From assembly GCA_964019415.1 (NCBI GenBank), contig OZ025870.1, positions 2,845,908 to 2,909,907 of the forward strand: a stretch of DNA of 64,000 bases, in the 5' to 3' direction. The DNA comes from Ianthella basta. Lineage: Eukaryota; Porifera; Demospongiae; Verongiida; Ianthellidae. The first letter of the stretch is position 1. Each line of letters begins with the position of its first letter. Below are positions 10,901-23,800 of the stretch, in pieces. A program made the translations under genes and the position numbers. The notes under the pieces are model-generated. The model was not told the origin of the DNA and searched no databases. It saw only the letters and a list, made by a program, of their open reading frames with translations.

Positions 10901-13900
10901 TCTGTGGTACGGTCCAAGTACAAGCCATCCAAGGAACAAGAAAGCTGCGTAGAGGATGATAGAGCACACAGCTAATCGGACAACACCTGGGAAGGCTTTT
11001 CTGAGGGTTAGCAAGAGAATCTGGGGGAAAGAGGGACATTATTGCAAGGGAGTAAAAGTTAATACATGCTGCATTTTGCAATCCACAACAATCTCTATCT
11101 TACCAGAGAGTGTAGCAACACTCTCAATAATATGTAGGGATGGTACAGGTTCACTGTTTCATGTTCCCAGTATAGATTGGTATTTGAGCAATGTCCCAAA
11201 AGACCAGAAATCTTCCAATCAAAGCTTGACAGAGTTAAAGACTGACCACGTTCACTCAAACCAACAATAGCACAAACAAACATTCTGGTGGTTAACAAGC
11301 AAGCATCGAAAACACCTGTTGTATCTTCATTCTTCAGTCGTCTTCAATGCCCAAACAGATGTTAGAATGAAATTTCTAATATGAAACTACTACAGAATAC
11401 TGAGCTGTTTTTATGCTTTCATGCAACGGCAAGACAGCAAAAGCATTACCTTTGCTCCCATGAGTTCACCATATTAAATATGTTGATAGCTACTTTGGAA
11501 ATATGGTGAATATCTCAGATTCAGCTTGCATGTACTGAAACCATGTTCCTCAACGTAACTCAGGCAAGAACTGTACAAACCTTCTTTGTGAACCCCACCC
11601 GACAGCCCTGCAAAGGCTATGAATATACTCGTGCAGGACACAGGATCTCGGGATGACTGAGTCAGCTAGCAGGAATTAAGGCAAACATGGTGGACCTTTT
11701 CCAGGCCTACCTGGCCATGGGTTCATTGTGGTGGCACATTACTGGAAGGGATAACCAGGTTTGTATTATATAAATCTAGTGTGCATAGAGCAAGACAAGA
11801 TTGCACCAAAAAGCACAGAAAGAGCAGCACTTACACAATGCACCATTTAATAAAGGTCCCTGCATTCAAAGGTGTGGAAACACAAGGTGCAATGCTGTTG
11901 CATGCAGGGATCATGTGTAATGCTTCGGCAATACCTGCATCTTCACAAACTGAGTAGAAACTTTGTATTGTACTGTTTCTGATTACATTCTGTGACATTA
12001 TCTGCTTCTACTTCATGTCACAACTTCTACCCACTCTTGCCATGCACCACATGTCTGCCTCATTCCACTCCCCTCCTTTCCACTATCCCTCTTCTCCTCA
12101 TCTCTCAGCGTCCTTTTTGCATGTCCCCACCTTCTTCTACATCCCACTTCCTCCTCTCCCCTTCATGCCACTCTGCCTCTATAGCCCTCCTACTCCCCTC
12201 CCTTAGCTCCCATTTCTCACCATCCATCCATGCACTTACATTGAAAGACTCGAAGTAGCTGAAGAAGCGTAGTAGACCAAACCATTGACAAAATACTCCG
12301 AGTCCCAAGATGGGGGCCATCCAATTCTCCAACTCAAGAGACAATGCATCCTGTAAAGCCATTAAAGGATAGGGAGGACCAGAGCAACAATGATGTTTGA
12401 AGTTCTGCTGTTGGTTAATTTGCATGATTGTAAATGATAAGCATGAGTATCAGTGCAACAGGCAATTGAGTCTGCATGTGACCAACTGAATCAAGGGCAA
12501 GAGCCATCTTTAGTATTGTTCCTAGAATGACCAGGATGTTGCCAACAAACATTCCAAAGAGCCAGAAGTCCTGCAGTGACATGATGTGTCTGCAGTTCAG
12601 CAATTTATCACGACTTCTGAAGTACTTGAAGGTTCTCTAGATCAGGGAGAGAAAATCAGGGTGAATTTAACGCTGCAGTGAGATGAGGGAAGATGATTGG
12701 GGTTAAGAGGAGGTGAAACCAAAGATCAAGGCGGTGGTTTAAGGGTGTGGTGAGGTAAGAGAAGGTGCAGTGAGAGTATACAGAGGTGAAATCTTAAGTC
12801 AATGGAGCGTGAAACTAGGGTAGTGGGAAATGAAAGAGAAATGAAGATATTGATGCAGCCCACGCCAAGTTAGCTGGGCAGGGAGTGGGCAGTGATGGTG
12901 AGTGATAGCTAGGGCATAGGCTATGTGGTGCCTAGTTGCCTCACCCTGGTCAGCCATATGTTGTAACCGATTGAGCATATGATCAGGAAGCAGTAGACAA
13001 GCATTGTTGACAGAACAAAGATGTCCAGGGCCACAGATTGTTCAAGCACATCAGCAACTGAGTGAATTAGTTGGAGGACGGGATGAGAGAAGGGCTGACT
13101 TGTGTTAGTCACTTCATGAACTTCATGCAGAGCATATTGCATACATCATTCAATGAGTATCATTTGCACAGACACAGACACAGACACAAACACACAACCC
13201 TATTCCTTCCCAAATTTACAGAACTGATTGCTCTTCTGGTTGGCATGGCAATCAAAAATTTCTGGCTTAATTGTAACGTCCACTGGGATGGCACCACTTG
13301 CTGCAGTATTGTCAAACAAAATCTGAAAGGGACAATGGAGTGCAGAAAAAGGATCAGGACTAGGAAAAGACATGCCAAGACACTGAACATACACAACACA
13401 CTTAAAAGGCCTACTTCTCCTCACTGCATACTAACAAAAATGATACTCACATTGACATCGAAGATAACACAGGAAATGTATGAGACCTCTAAATGTTGGT
13501 CAATGAAGAAACTTGTCAATTTGAAGTGAACGGCTAAACTAACAATGCTGAAATTAGGCAGTGGAAGAAGGAGAGGGAGAAGGAGAGAGGAGGGAGGAGA
13601 GGTGGAGAGAGAAAGAAAGGGAGAAGGATGAGAGGTGGAGGTAGAAGGAAAGGGAGAAGGAAGAGAGGTAGTGGGAGAAGAAGGGGGAGAGGGAGGAGAG
13701 ACAGAGGGAGAAGGAGAGGGAAAGGAGTAAGGAGAGGGGGACAGGTGGGAAGGAGAATCACAGCACAGTTGACTCTATTCTTCCTATTTGGTCACTGAAT
13801 AATGAAATGGTTTTTATTTCAGTCAAACACCCATCCACAAGTACATCCTGTGCTGTATATGCACAATACTCCTACTTATCTTCCCTATAACATACCTTCC

Positions 13901-14491
13901 GATGGAGGAGGCATTAACATAGGGTGCAAGCTGTGACAGGACTGTGCAGCCATCGGGATTGAAGCAGGTCTCGTTCTTTGACTTGTACAAAGGTATGCCA
14001 ACTAGAGGAGAGAACGTGGGAGGGAGTGAGAGGTAAGAATATAGTTATGGATGAGAATGGGGAAGGAGCCTGAGAGAGGATAGAGTATGAGGAGGGGAGG
14101 TAGGAGGAGAGATTGAGAGAAGGTAACAGGGAGGGAATGGAGAATGACTGTTTAGAATGGATGAAGAAGTGGAATGGAGGAAGGGACAAAGGGTTAGAGC
14201 ATGAGGGAGATGGAATGATGGAGGTTACATACAGCACTTTGCTTATCCATATCCCCTCTAAATGACCCCTTCTCCATTCATCTAGAAAATATTCCTAACC
14301 TACAGTGCTTACATTCTTTCCCACAACTCACAAGTACAGGTGCCATTTGAAAGTTGGATGAATTTAGAGGAAGCTTCAAACCTCCAACTCCTATACTGCA
14401 CCACAGTCAAATTCAGCAGTGGTGGACCGGTGGCATTGCTGTCTACAAAATAGTTGTATGGGGCCAATCCAATGTTCTGAATATTGTAGTG
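7999..14491 (-). CDS. mucolipin-like (TRPML) cation channel, copy B, N-terminal exons not found
   Basis: Thirteen minus-strand exons are readable. Luminal: 14332-14491, 13896-14001, 13451-13538 and 13220-13322 (FDNTAASGAI, matching the mucolipin FDNxxxSG segment). Membrane: 12945-13057 (TM2), 12487-12636 (TM3), 12240-12350 (TM4), 10898-11020 (TM5), 10488-10694 (pore with NGDDM, plus TM6). Tail: 10270-10348, 9013-9143 (acidic, with DSEGLL), 8582-8628 and 7999-8052 with the stop. All boundaries are GT-AG and phases join, except at the 9013 donor, where the phase does not fit the next exon, so that border is uncertain. No TM1 exon is seen; repeats begin at about 14.76 kb. The coding is otherwise open, so this could be a functional gene whose first exons lie farther upstream, or a truncated duplicate. 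Confidence 0.8.
9605..10010. repeat. imperfect direct repeat flanking a tRNA-like sequence (absent from copy A)
   Basis: Blocks of about 107 bp at 9605-9712 and 9902-10010 are diverged direct copies, for example cagactcctccc(c/a)tgctgt and gcacacagcaa. They enclose the tRNA-like sequence at 9759-9830. Copy A has no counterpart of this ~500-bp region, so it was inserted into copy B, or lost from A, after the duplication. Confidence 0.6.
9759..9830 (+). tRNA. tRNA-Ala-like sequence, probably a tRNA pseudogene or SINE head
   Basis: The 72 nt fold as a cloverleaf: 7-bp acceptor GGTGTTG/CGGCACC (two G-T pairs), D arm GCTC-AGTGACA-GAGC, 5-bp anticodon stem CTGGC/GCCAG, and T arm with loop TTCAATT. 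Both polymerase III boxes are good: TAGCTCAGTG and GGTTCAATTCC. The body resembles metazoan tRNA-Ala(AGC). The anticodon loop is AGCTAAA, which would put CTA at positions 34-36 and G instead of the nearly invariant T at 33. No T-run terminator follows directly. A decoding tRNA is therefore unlikely; a decayed gene or tRNA-derived SINE is more likely. Confidence 0.55.
13557..13757. repeat. GA-rich polypurine tract in a copy B intron
   Basis: About 200 bp of almost pure A/G on the + strand (C/T-rich in the gene's sense direction), in irregular GGAGA/GGGAGAAGG units. It lies in the intron between exons 13451-13538 and 13896-14001. Similar but weaker purine tracts recur in other introns of the array (14.02-14.2 kb, 24.16-24.28 kb). 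Confidence 0.8.
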
Positions 14492-14761
14492 CTGAGCAGA
14501 CAAGTATGTATGCAGGGTGCGATAGGATGAGAAATGTGGTCAGCACAACAGGCAATCAGAATGTCCACAAAAATGCTGTGCAATGTTTCAAGACATAAAA
14601 ATCTTGTGAAGAACCAATTGAAAAGGACAAAGAGAATTCATGGACTAGTATGTATACATTGATCCAATTGGTTCTTGAAGTGAGGGCTTCTCAGCTGGCT
14701 CAGGCATCAGAAAGGGTTGGTTCTCTAATACCAGCTTCACAACAGGGTTGAAAACCTTGCC

Positions 14762-14826
14762 GACGTTTCGACCAGATGCTCTGGTCTTCTTCGCCCTGAA
14801 GAAGACCAGATTATCTGGTCGAAACA
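14762..14826. ncRNA. pair of inverted hammerhead-like ribozyme cores (degenerate)
   Basis: On the + strand 14796-14826 reads CTGAAGA, then the stem GACCAG-ATTAT-CTGGTC, then GAAAC. This is the CUGAUGA-stem II-GAAA layout of a hammerhead core with one changed core base. The opposite strand, 14762-14792, carries a second copy with the same stem II (GACCAG...CTGGTC) and GAAACGTC but a more damaged first core block. Such cores mark Penelope-like elements and retrozymes in invertebrates. I cannot confirm stem III or the cleavage site, so activity is doubtful. Confidence 0.5.
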
Positions 14827-14830
14827 TCGG

Positions 14831-15412
14831 CCCACCAGCATCCCCAAACCCCACCCAATTACTTGGTGGTGGAAACGACTACCAGCGCAAGTTACAGAAG
14901 GTCAGGACAAGCACGAGCACCATTGGAGTGCCCGATGCAGCAAGCAATTGTTACGTGCACAAGGGCAGCAGCAGGGATGCTGGTGGGCTAGAGTGCAAGG
15001 TACAAGGTTCAAGGTTCAAGAGCCAGAGATTATGGGATGTCAATGGATCGCACCCAGGCCATGGCGGCAGGATTTTCAGTGACTGGACCCCCTAACAACA
15101 AACATTGCCTAACTGAACACAAATTTAAACTGACTCACTCTGACTGACCAAATTGCTTGTGTATAAGTCTGTGTGTATTGTGAGCTGCTTGCTAAAGGGA
15201 TTCCCCTAATGCATGTTAATAACATTACTGATTCCAATTCTGATTACCATTTGTTTACTTTGAGGACACATGTGGTCCTGACCCTCTGTTACTTGTGCTG
15301 GTGGTCTTTTCTGCCACTAACTAGTGCATTTATTCTACTGGCACATGTGGTTCTGCACTCTGTTACTTGCATTGGTGGTCGTTTTCTACCTCCAACTACT
15401 GCATTTACTCTC
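14831..15412. repeat. partial copy of the 57-58 kb palindromic repeat
   Basis: 14831-14974 matches the inner left arm and 14977-15412 the right arm of the palindrome at 57018-58305. The inner part of the right arm is deleted, so only a short hairpin (cccaccagcat/atgctggtggg) remains. It contains the same ~70-bp subrepeats (tgttacttg(c/t)...ggtggtcttttctgcc). It ends in a (TA)n run at 15413-15444. It lies where the missing 5' exons of mucolipin copy B might be expected. Confidence 0.75.
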
Positions 15413-15443
<31 letters not shown>

Positions 15444-15469
15444 TTGATGATGAATCTGCAGAGTGACCC

Positions 15470-16760
15470 AGTAACTGGCACTGAACATTGTAGTATTCAC
15501 ATATCTATACTTACAGTGTATACATGTACAATGCTATAATTTACATCAATTGCTAAGAAGATTTGTATGTGACAATCTGCATGCTTTAAACATATAGTTT
15601 CTGTTGTATTCCAAGTATCTTTCGGATTTGCTGTTCTTTCTATGCTATATATATGATTACATATGTATATACTATGGCATTCCATCAAGTGAGCAGTGAC
15701 TGGAGTATTGGGCAGTCCTGGGAGCATTGACTCTGTAGTTATTATCATGATGCGCAGTGTCAGGAGTCCTAAAATTGGGCAGTTATGGATCAGTGAGTGA
15801 GTGTGTACATACATGGTGTGCAGAGGTTGTAGTGAATGCCTGTCTCCATAGCAACATTACCTTATTCATGGTTTGAGCATTGCAAACTTATGTTTATCAC
15901 ACTCCTCGAGCTAGCTATAGGCGGTGTGTATAAGTTACATTATTCATTACGAGTTAATGTTTTCAACCTAATTATGCACAGCCATTGTGGTGCTAATGCC
16001 CATTCCAAGAAATGGAGCATTCTATTCCAAATATGGCATTGCTCCACCCACTGCACATGTGAGTAACTTTGATGTATAGACACTTGTACAGATACTGCTA
16101 TGACAAACAGCACAGTTGAAGCCACAAGCTTCATTTAGGTAGGGCGAGCTAGTGCAAGGACCAGATTCAACCAGTAATTGCTGTCATGTTGTAGCCTTCC
16201 AAACTAATCGGTGTCCCTACTGCAGTGCATACCCACAAAAGTCAAAATATATAATAGTTGCATTAGCTCATGTACAAAAATAAGCAGTACCTAATTTTAT
16301 TATACTATCATACAGAGCTTCTACGGTGCACGGTCGTACAGCTGTTTCATGAAAATCTACAAAAGTTACTTACACACTACATGCACAATTCCTAGGTAAT
16401 CAGCACACAGCAGCTACGCATATATTATAGCTAAAGTGCATGCATGTGATGTAAGACACGATGCATATATGTGTCACACTGGTAGACTGAGCTAGATTTT
16501 TATTCTGGCTTGATTGAGCAGGGGCGTCGTCAGACTCTACCGGAGAGTGAAAGAAAATTCAGTTACAAAGGATAGCATTACTAGATAATGTAATATTCAT
16601 GAATAGTCTTGTGACAGAAAACATGCTTTTTATTACAACCTATCACATACCCAAAAAGTGTAAATCTATAAGCAATAGTTTTAATTAATTGTGTGCGCAA
16701 AGATATGTAGCCTAGTATAAGAAAGATGTTTCAGGCTATAGCATCATAGGAACAAGAGGG
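15470..16760. other. no gene recognised
   Basis: AT-rich sequence with short open stretches on both strands that lack convincing splice signals or family resemblance. It separates copy B from copy C of the mucolipin array. Confidence 0.4.
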
Positions 16761-17144
16761 AGTACCGTAATCAGTGAAATTTTCGTGGGGCAAAAATTTG
16801 TGGCCTGGGCTGCCCAAAACATTTAAGCCCGAAATGCAACTGTGTACATTGTTAAACACAGCAGAATACAGAGAACTCCACTTTACAAAGTGAAGATCTT
16901 CTATATCTTTCCTCATTCTCTAACATAGGCCTTCCTGACCGAACACACTGTAGTCTCGTTGACCCAATGATTCAGCTCCCTGGAAATGAAGAAGTGCGTT
17001 GCTGCAACCATATCTTGATGCAAGCAGAGGTCTTGCCTATTTGCGGTCCAAACCGCTAGCGGCAGCGCTGTAGTGCTGGTAAGGGCAGTGCTTCCCTTTG
17101 CACTCTGTGCAGCACGGACCTCCATGTTCGCTTTTGCGATGGCT

Positions 17145-17529
17145 GCGAAGGTAGTATAGCAGACATTAGTGATCTACAGGAATCTGGAAGTCCTTAACTT
17201 CTTTCCACTGTAGGCACCTCAGAAGAGCCTTCCCTCACAGCTCCTACCAACACAAGTGCCGTGCGAGTTGAGATGTAGACCTTTGTATTGTCTTAATATG
17301 CTAGGCGTATTATATTAGTTACTACTGTATTTTTACTGTATTTTTTGTACATAAATTTTTGTGGGCCTATTTCATGAATGGAGGCAACCATGAACAAGTC
17401 TACACAACCAAATTTTCAACGATTTTGGTAATTAACTCTATGTAGATTCACCTTCCAATTAAAGCCATGCTGCACGGTGAAATGAATACTATTGTATGTA
17501 ATAATATTATTATATGACCTTATTTGCCT
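17145..17529. repeat. ~385-bp dispersed repeat, copy 1
   Basis: The sequence from cgaaggtag to atttgcctc is repeated almost exactly at 19237-19609; copy 2 lacks about 11 bp of a tttttactgtat duplication. No coding capacity. The flanks are different here, so this is a mobile or dispersed unit, not a local duplication. Confidence 0.8.
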
Positions 17530-18654
17530 CACTGATTTAGTTGGTTTACATGGCTTGTATGTTCTTTATGCTTCCGGATTAAGTTGTCATGATCAAGCAC
17601 ACATACTATGACAACGCTGTTACAGTAGCTGGAAGATTCATATATTCTACATATGTAAATTATATACAACTCCCTATAATCAACTGTACATGTGTTTCTA
17701 ACCCCTTGCTAACAGTGACATATGCATGCAGGTGCATGTATATACAACATTAACAATGACATGCATGAAGCAGGCTAAATATATAGCAGCCTTGAAGTTT
17801 TACTAACTGATTGAAGCGCCGTGGTCCACTTACTGATGTTATCACACACACACACAAATGATACCATTAATAATGGTTTTCTAAATGCTAGCCTCAGCAA
17901 CTACTAATGCCGATTTATATGTTGTGTTTAAAATTCTAGGTATATAAGTAAGTGTTGGTACGTACACAATTCTGACACAGACTTCTTAATCCTGACCATT
18001 CCTGGTCAAGGGTTGACTATGCATCAACACGTACACTCAGAGAAACTCCGTAGATCCTCTAAGTTTTCATCAGAGCAAGACTTTGAAAAACAACATTGAT
18101 CATTTAGGAGTAAACTGAGCAGTTTGCGGAACCTGGTGATTGAATAGAAGAAGACGGCAATCGAATAGAAATTGCAGGGGGCAATTATTTTCAAAGAAAC
18201 GCAAATGGTTGGCATTACTTTGCGAGTTGTTGCTGATGTTAGAGGGTACCGTATAATTAATCAGAATCCACAAGTGCAGATCCCTCAGAAGTGCCATTGA
18301 AATGGATAAGTTACAGATCATCACCATTGCCACCATCACTACCATTGCCAGGTGGAGGTTCCAGAATGACGCCAGAGGGTTAACCATACCAGGCAGACAA
18401 AGTGAATCCAAAGTATACCAACGCAATTGCTTAATAATGCCATTATTGTCACAAAGAACAATGTGATGTAATTCTAGAATACTACTACATTGGTGGCAAA
18501 TTGCTAGAAAAAAAATTAACTGTATAGAAGACGTCCAATTGTGTCAGGGAATTAGAAGGAAACAGCACGGTTTATCTAGAGGACTAATATACAGTAAGGA
18601 CCAATATTTAGAATACGTAGTTACAGTACATACAGGTAAGTACTCGACACTTAC

Positions 18655-20804
18655 ATCCTTCTCTTCTGGCAGAGATGTACGTTGTGATTGACTGTAATCA
18701 TTTCCACTGGTGGGGGAAGAATTGTGCCCTGCAGCTGTGAGGATGAAGTAGAGATAGGCAGTAGAAGATAAGGCAGAGGAGGGAAGAGGAGGGAGAGAAG
18801 TTAGACAAGGAGAGTGCATGGGAGGGAGAGCACTTGTGCTAAAATTGCACACTTAGGTGGTGGAGGAAAGGGTACTGTCACTGGGATGGTGGATATAGTA
18901 TTATTGTTCACTGCATCTTAGATGATTGGTGATGGGGGATTTGTCTCTGTCGCTGCTATGGTAATGTTACCTCCACTGCTATTTTCCCTGCTCCCTCTCT
19001 CCTCTCCATCTTCACTGTTGCCTCCATCATTATCTGCAGAGGTTTAAAACACACAGTGCAATACAATTGGTCAACGTTAAGGTTTCTACTGCATACACAC
19101 AAGTGCAGCTAGAGCAGTGTGCACCTACAGTACAGTAATCTTGATTGTCTCTTTGTTTAAGCAGCAACCTCCATACAATGGCCAACTTACGTTTCGGCCA
19201 CGTAGGCCTTCATCAGCTGTACATAAACTGTTTATGCGAAGGTAGAATAGCAGACATTAGTGATCTACAGGAATCTGGAAGTCCTTAACTTCTTTCCACT
19301 GTAGGCACCTCAGAAGAGCCTTCCCTCACAGCTCCTACCAACACAAGTGCCGTGCGAGTTGAGATGTAGACCTTTGTATTGTCTTAATATGCTAGGCGTA
19401 TTATATTAGTTACTACTGTATTTTTGTACATAAATTTTTGTGGGCCTATTTCATGAATGGAGGCAACCATGAACAAGTCTACACAACCAAATTTTCAACG
19501 ATTTTGGTAATTAACTCTATGTAGATTCACCTTCCAATTAAAGCCATGCTGCACGGTGAAATGAATACTATTGTATGTAATAATATTATTATATGACCTT
19601 ATTTGCCTCCATCAGCTGTACATAAACTGTTTATGTACAGCTGACGAAGGTGTGCGTGGCCGAAACGTCCTGTCTCAATTGTCTATCACCTATCTGCTAT
19701 GTCTGATGCTCACAAGTAACTTCTCTGAATCGACCTAATGTAGCAATGAGCCTCCACAACTTGATTGTTAGCTATGGCTCATACTGATCATGACCATGTA
19801 ATTATACATTTACAATGCCTATTGGGCTGTCCTCAGTATAGGTCAAGAGTATAGGTCAAGTGATATTAAGTGTTGGTAAAAGAATAACCTGGCTCTCCTC
19901 CAAAAATCGTAAATTGCTGAATTGATTCTATAGTGACAAGGTGATTCAGGTCTAAATATTTCTCATTGTAGCATGATTTGTAGGGAAGTTGTACTTGATA
20001 GTTTTCACTGTAATAATCAGAATACATAAGGTAAATGGCTTCATTTTCATCGGCGTCTTGAGCCTATGCCCATAGATTGACATGATTGATATAATTTCAA
20101 GTACCATGTAGTCCAGCGTATATGCCACCCCTTCAGATCCAGTGCCGTTCCTCACCTTCCCCGCTACATCTCTCCGTATCATCTGATTCATTGCGCACCA
20201 CTGGAACCAAAATGTTTTTGAAGTTTTTCGTGCCATTCTGAGCAAACTCAAGGAGAAAACCGTTGGGCATCGACTTCTTCTGTTTCTGTGAGTAGAGGGG
20301 ATCAGGAAGATACAGGACATAGAGATGGGGGGAAGGGCAGTAGGGAGAAGGAAGAAGAGGACTAGGTCTGAGAAAATAATCTCACTTGAGGAACCCTTGA
20401 AGCTGTTGTTAGTACACCATACTGAGGCATGCAGAAATAATCAGCTGGTAAGTGCATGGCCAGTACTTTAACTCACAACTGTCTCATAAGCATCATTGTA
20501 GATTCCACCAAATAAGCCGAGCACCACACAGACAAAGATGCCAATGTAGAGGTATAGGTATATCTTGCTGAAAATCAAAAGAGAAAGGGAGGTCTTGGAC
20601 ATGTCTTGGAAAGTCTTGTACATGTCATCTCCGTTAAGCAGGGTAAAGAGGCACTCTGAGGTAATGCTGGGATCACCAAACTGGAGAAGGAGAAGCAACA
20701 CAACTTAGGCAAGCTATAGTGTGCAAAAATGTATGAGACATTCAGCTGAAGAAGGGGTAAGTAATATCGCTATTATATACAGTATGTACACACACAAGCG
20801 CACG

Positions 20805-20890
<86 letters not shown>

Positions 20891-23800
20891 CATGCACTAC
20901 ACCTTAGGGTGGTATGGTCCCAGTACAAGCCATCCCAGGAGAGTGAAAGCAACATACAGGATACCAGTGCATAAAAACAATCGGATGGCAAAAGGGAAGG
21001 CAACTCGGAGTGTTAGTAGGAGGATCTGGTTAAAAGGGAGAGGTAGAAGGTGTTAGTGTGCTGGTGAGATCTAGAGAAAGGTGGGATGTGGTAATGCAGT
21101 ATCATGGAATCTAAGTGTTGCATTATGCAGTGAACTTCTACGCCCGGTATATACATTCCTTTGACGCATTAACGTACTCTCTCTTCCAATGCACCTGCAT
21201 GGCACTTCTGCATCTTTTCTTCTCTCCACGCCTTCCCACCATTTACAGTGTCCATCCACTCAACCCTGCTTTCCTCTATCCCCATCCCATCCGTTCCTTT
21301 CATCGCACCCTGCATGCACTAGTCTAGTGCGCTAGCCCCACTTTGCCCCCGGGCACAGGCGCTTTGTCTCACCGGGGTAAGCGCCCAGAGGCAGAGTGGG
21401 GCTAGCTCGCTAGACTACTCTTGCACCCATTCTCTTCTCACATCCATCTACTGTAGCCCCTACCTTAGCTCTATCACACCCTTTCCTGCACTACAAAGAA
21501 ATCCACTTACATTGAACTTGTCAAAAAAGCTTAGAAAGTATAGTAACCCACACCACAGATGGAACACTCCCAGTCCCAGGATGAGGGCTGTCGAGTCCAC
21601 CATGTCAACAGACAGCACACTCTACAGAAGCAAAAAGGTAAGATGAAGAATAAGAATAAGAAGAAATGAAGTTTCTGAGTTATATAGGTTTGCATAAACA
21701 TGCCAGTCTAAAGTATATGTAGTAGCCAACAAGTACTTTTGGCAACATACCATTTTGCATAAAATTAGAATATGTAGTATTGTTCCAGCCCCAATCAGTA
21801 GGTTACACAATACCACACTAGCAAGCCAGAAGTTCTGTAGTGACATCACATGACTACAAGTCAGCCATTTGTTGTAGTGTTGTTTGAAGAACGAATAAGT
21901 GTTCTAGAGTGAAAAAGGTTGGAGAGTGCAGTTAAGGGTGAAAATGTTGAGAGGAGCTGCAGGAGTTGCATAGAGAATATGAATGAGTGGTAAGTGTGCT
22001 GAGGGGTGGGTGCATGGATGGATAAAGATGTAGGAGGTGAATAATTTAATTTGAGATGAAGTAAGGTGTTTAAAGAAATGAATGTAGCAAGAGAAGTGAG
22101 GTAGCTGTGAAAAGTAAGTTTACTGAACGGTGAGGGAGCTGATGGAATTGTGCATGTTGGACAGGCAGGAATAAGTGATGCGAAGTGGTTTGGAAGTGGT
22201 GGTGACTGATGGGCTAATAGCTGGATGATCCCAAACTGCCTCACACAAGCCAGCCAGATGTCATTACAAAATGAGAAAAAGCTCATGCCGAAGCTTAGTA
22301 GGACTGCGATAAGAACAAATGCATCCAAGAGGATGTAGTGCCAAAACACTGTATCACCTGGGTGGGGAATAGGGAAGGACAGAGATGAAGGAAGAGATTA
22401 TAAAGTTGCATGAAGCATTCAGGAGCTTCGGGGCAGATTACAGACACTGCATTCGCTGGCTACCTTTTAAAACTAGCACACAGCAGACACACACAGCCCT
22501 GCAAATGAAAGTCCCAAATTACTGATCAGACTGCTCTTCTGACTGGCATTGCAATCTTGAATGCTTGGCTGAGTCGTCGATGTCACCAGAATGGCACCAC
22601 TCATTGGAGCATTGTTGAATAAAATCTGGAATAATGGCGGAACACAAAAAGGAATGTTCCAATAAAATGATCGAGGTATATATAATTATATAATATACAT
22701 TATTATTATATAAAATACATACATGATTATCCTATTCGAGAGCTGGATAATGAGATATGACTAGATAAAAAGGTATGGTTTGAGACCAGATGCTAATGAA
22801 TATACTCTTCTGTCCATCATTTACATGGTCAGCCTTAAGCTTTTGGTCACCTGCCTTCTGCTACGTTATTGTCATACACAATATCTGTTATGGTCTTCCA
22901 TCATCCATATTTCAGTCATACGTACCATGCCCACAATTGTTTTCACAGCCATCCTTGTCTCACATTCTCACAAGCTATGAAAAATTTTATCTCCTGGACC
23001 ACTGTTTACAATTGAGATGGACATGAACTAAACATCTTGATCTCTAGCTTGAGCCCAGGGTTTGTTCAAATGCACAAACATGAGCACTATATGAATGAAT
23101 TATAGACTTTTATTGTTGGTGGCAAACCTTCTAAGAGACTTTTACTGCATGCTCTTAACTACTTTCATCCTACTTGCACTTTCTATTTTGTACTCCAGTC
23201 CAACATCCCTTACCTTATCAACACCGTCATAATTATGCCTGAACATACTTTATTGGCTTGATGATTTGCTTACATTTATTATCCCATTATGATCTGGTTA
23301 GCTGGCACCACATGCTTCATTAAATTGGGCTAAAGCGCTGCTTCGGGGCTGCGGCTTCAGAAGAAGCCAGACAAAGAGAAAGAAGAGCTACGATGCAGAC
23401 AGCAAAAGGTGCTGCTTATGCGATGAATCAGAAATAGAGACGTAATGCATTGTATTCATTACTGCTTCCTAGTACAAGCCTTTCTCTTGATCTACTGGTA
23501 TGCTTGCTGCAGATTTACTAGACACGATTAGCTCTGCGAAAAGTAGCATGCACGGTGGCAATAGCAACTGCCTTCCATGCATCGACCACGAAACATGTCT
23601 ATGCTTCTCAAATGCACATTTCTTCGCCTTCTTCCTCGTGTTCTCAGGCACACTCTACATTCTCCAGCTGCCCAGTGAGGCTGCTTGCATTCTGAATGTA
23701 TGCCCTATTATAGTATTTACCTATGTATCTGCAAAACAAATGATTACCTTAATGTCAAAGATGACACATGACATGTATTTGTCCAGCTGTGGGTCAATGA

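Larger units (their letters stand above)
7810..12925. repeat. tandem segmental duplication, copy B
   Basis: This is the partner of 2800-7258. Exons, introns and even polypyrimidine-rich intron stretches (about 12.02-12.23 kb against 6.14-6.36 kb) are nearly superimposable. Copy B alone continues past 12925 into TM2 and luminal exons, so it, or a longer parent, is the likely source of copy A. Confidence 0.85.

Noticed and set aside
12015-12258. Ser/Pro/His-rich + strand frames at 6.13-6.32 and 12.0-12.26 kb
   Set aside because: They lie in a pyrimidine-rich intron of the mucolipin duplication, antisense to the gene.
13534-13761. Leu/Pro-rich minus-strand frame
   Set aside because: It comes from an intronic purine/pyrimidine tract between two mucolipin exons.
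20721-21056. Open frames of alternating Thr-His or Val-Cys through the CA tracts (also at 41.6-41.9 and 56.3-56.8 kb)
   Set aside because: They are produced by dinucleotide repeats read in any frame and have no gene-like flanks.
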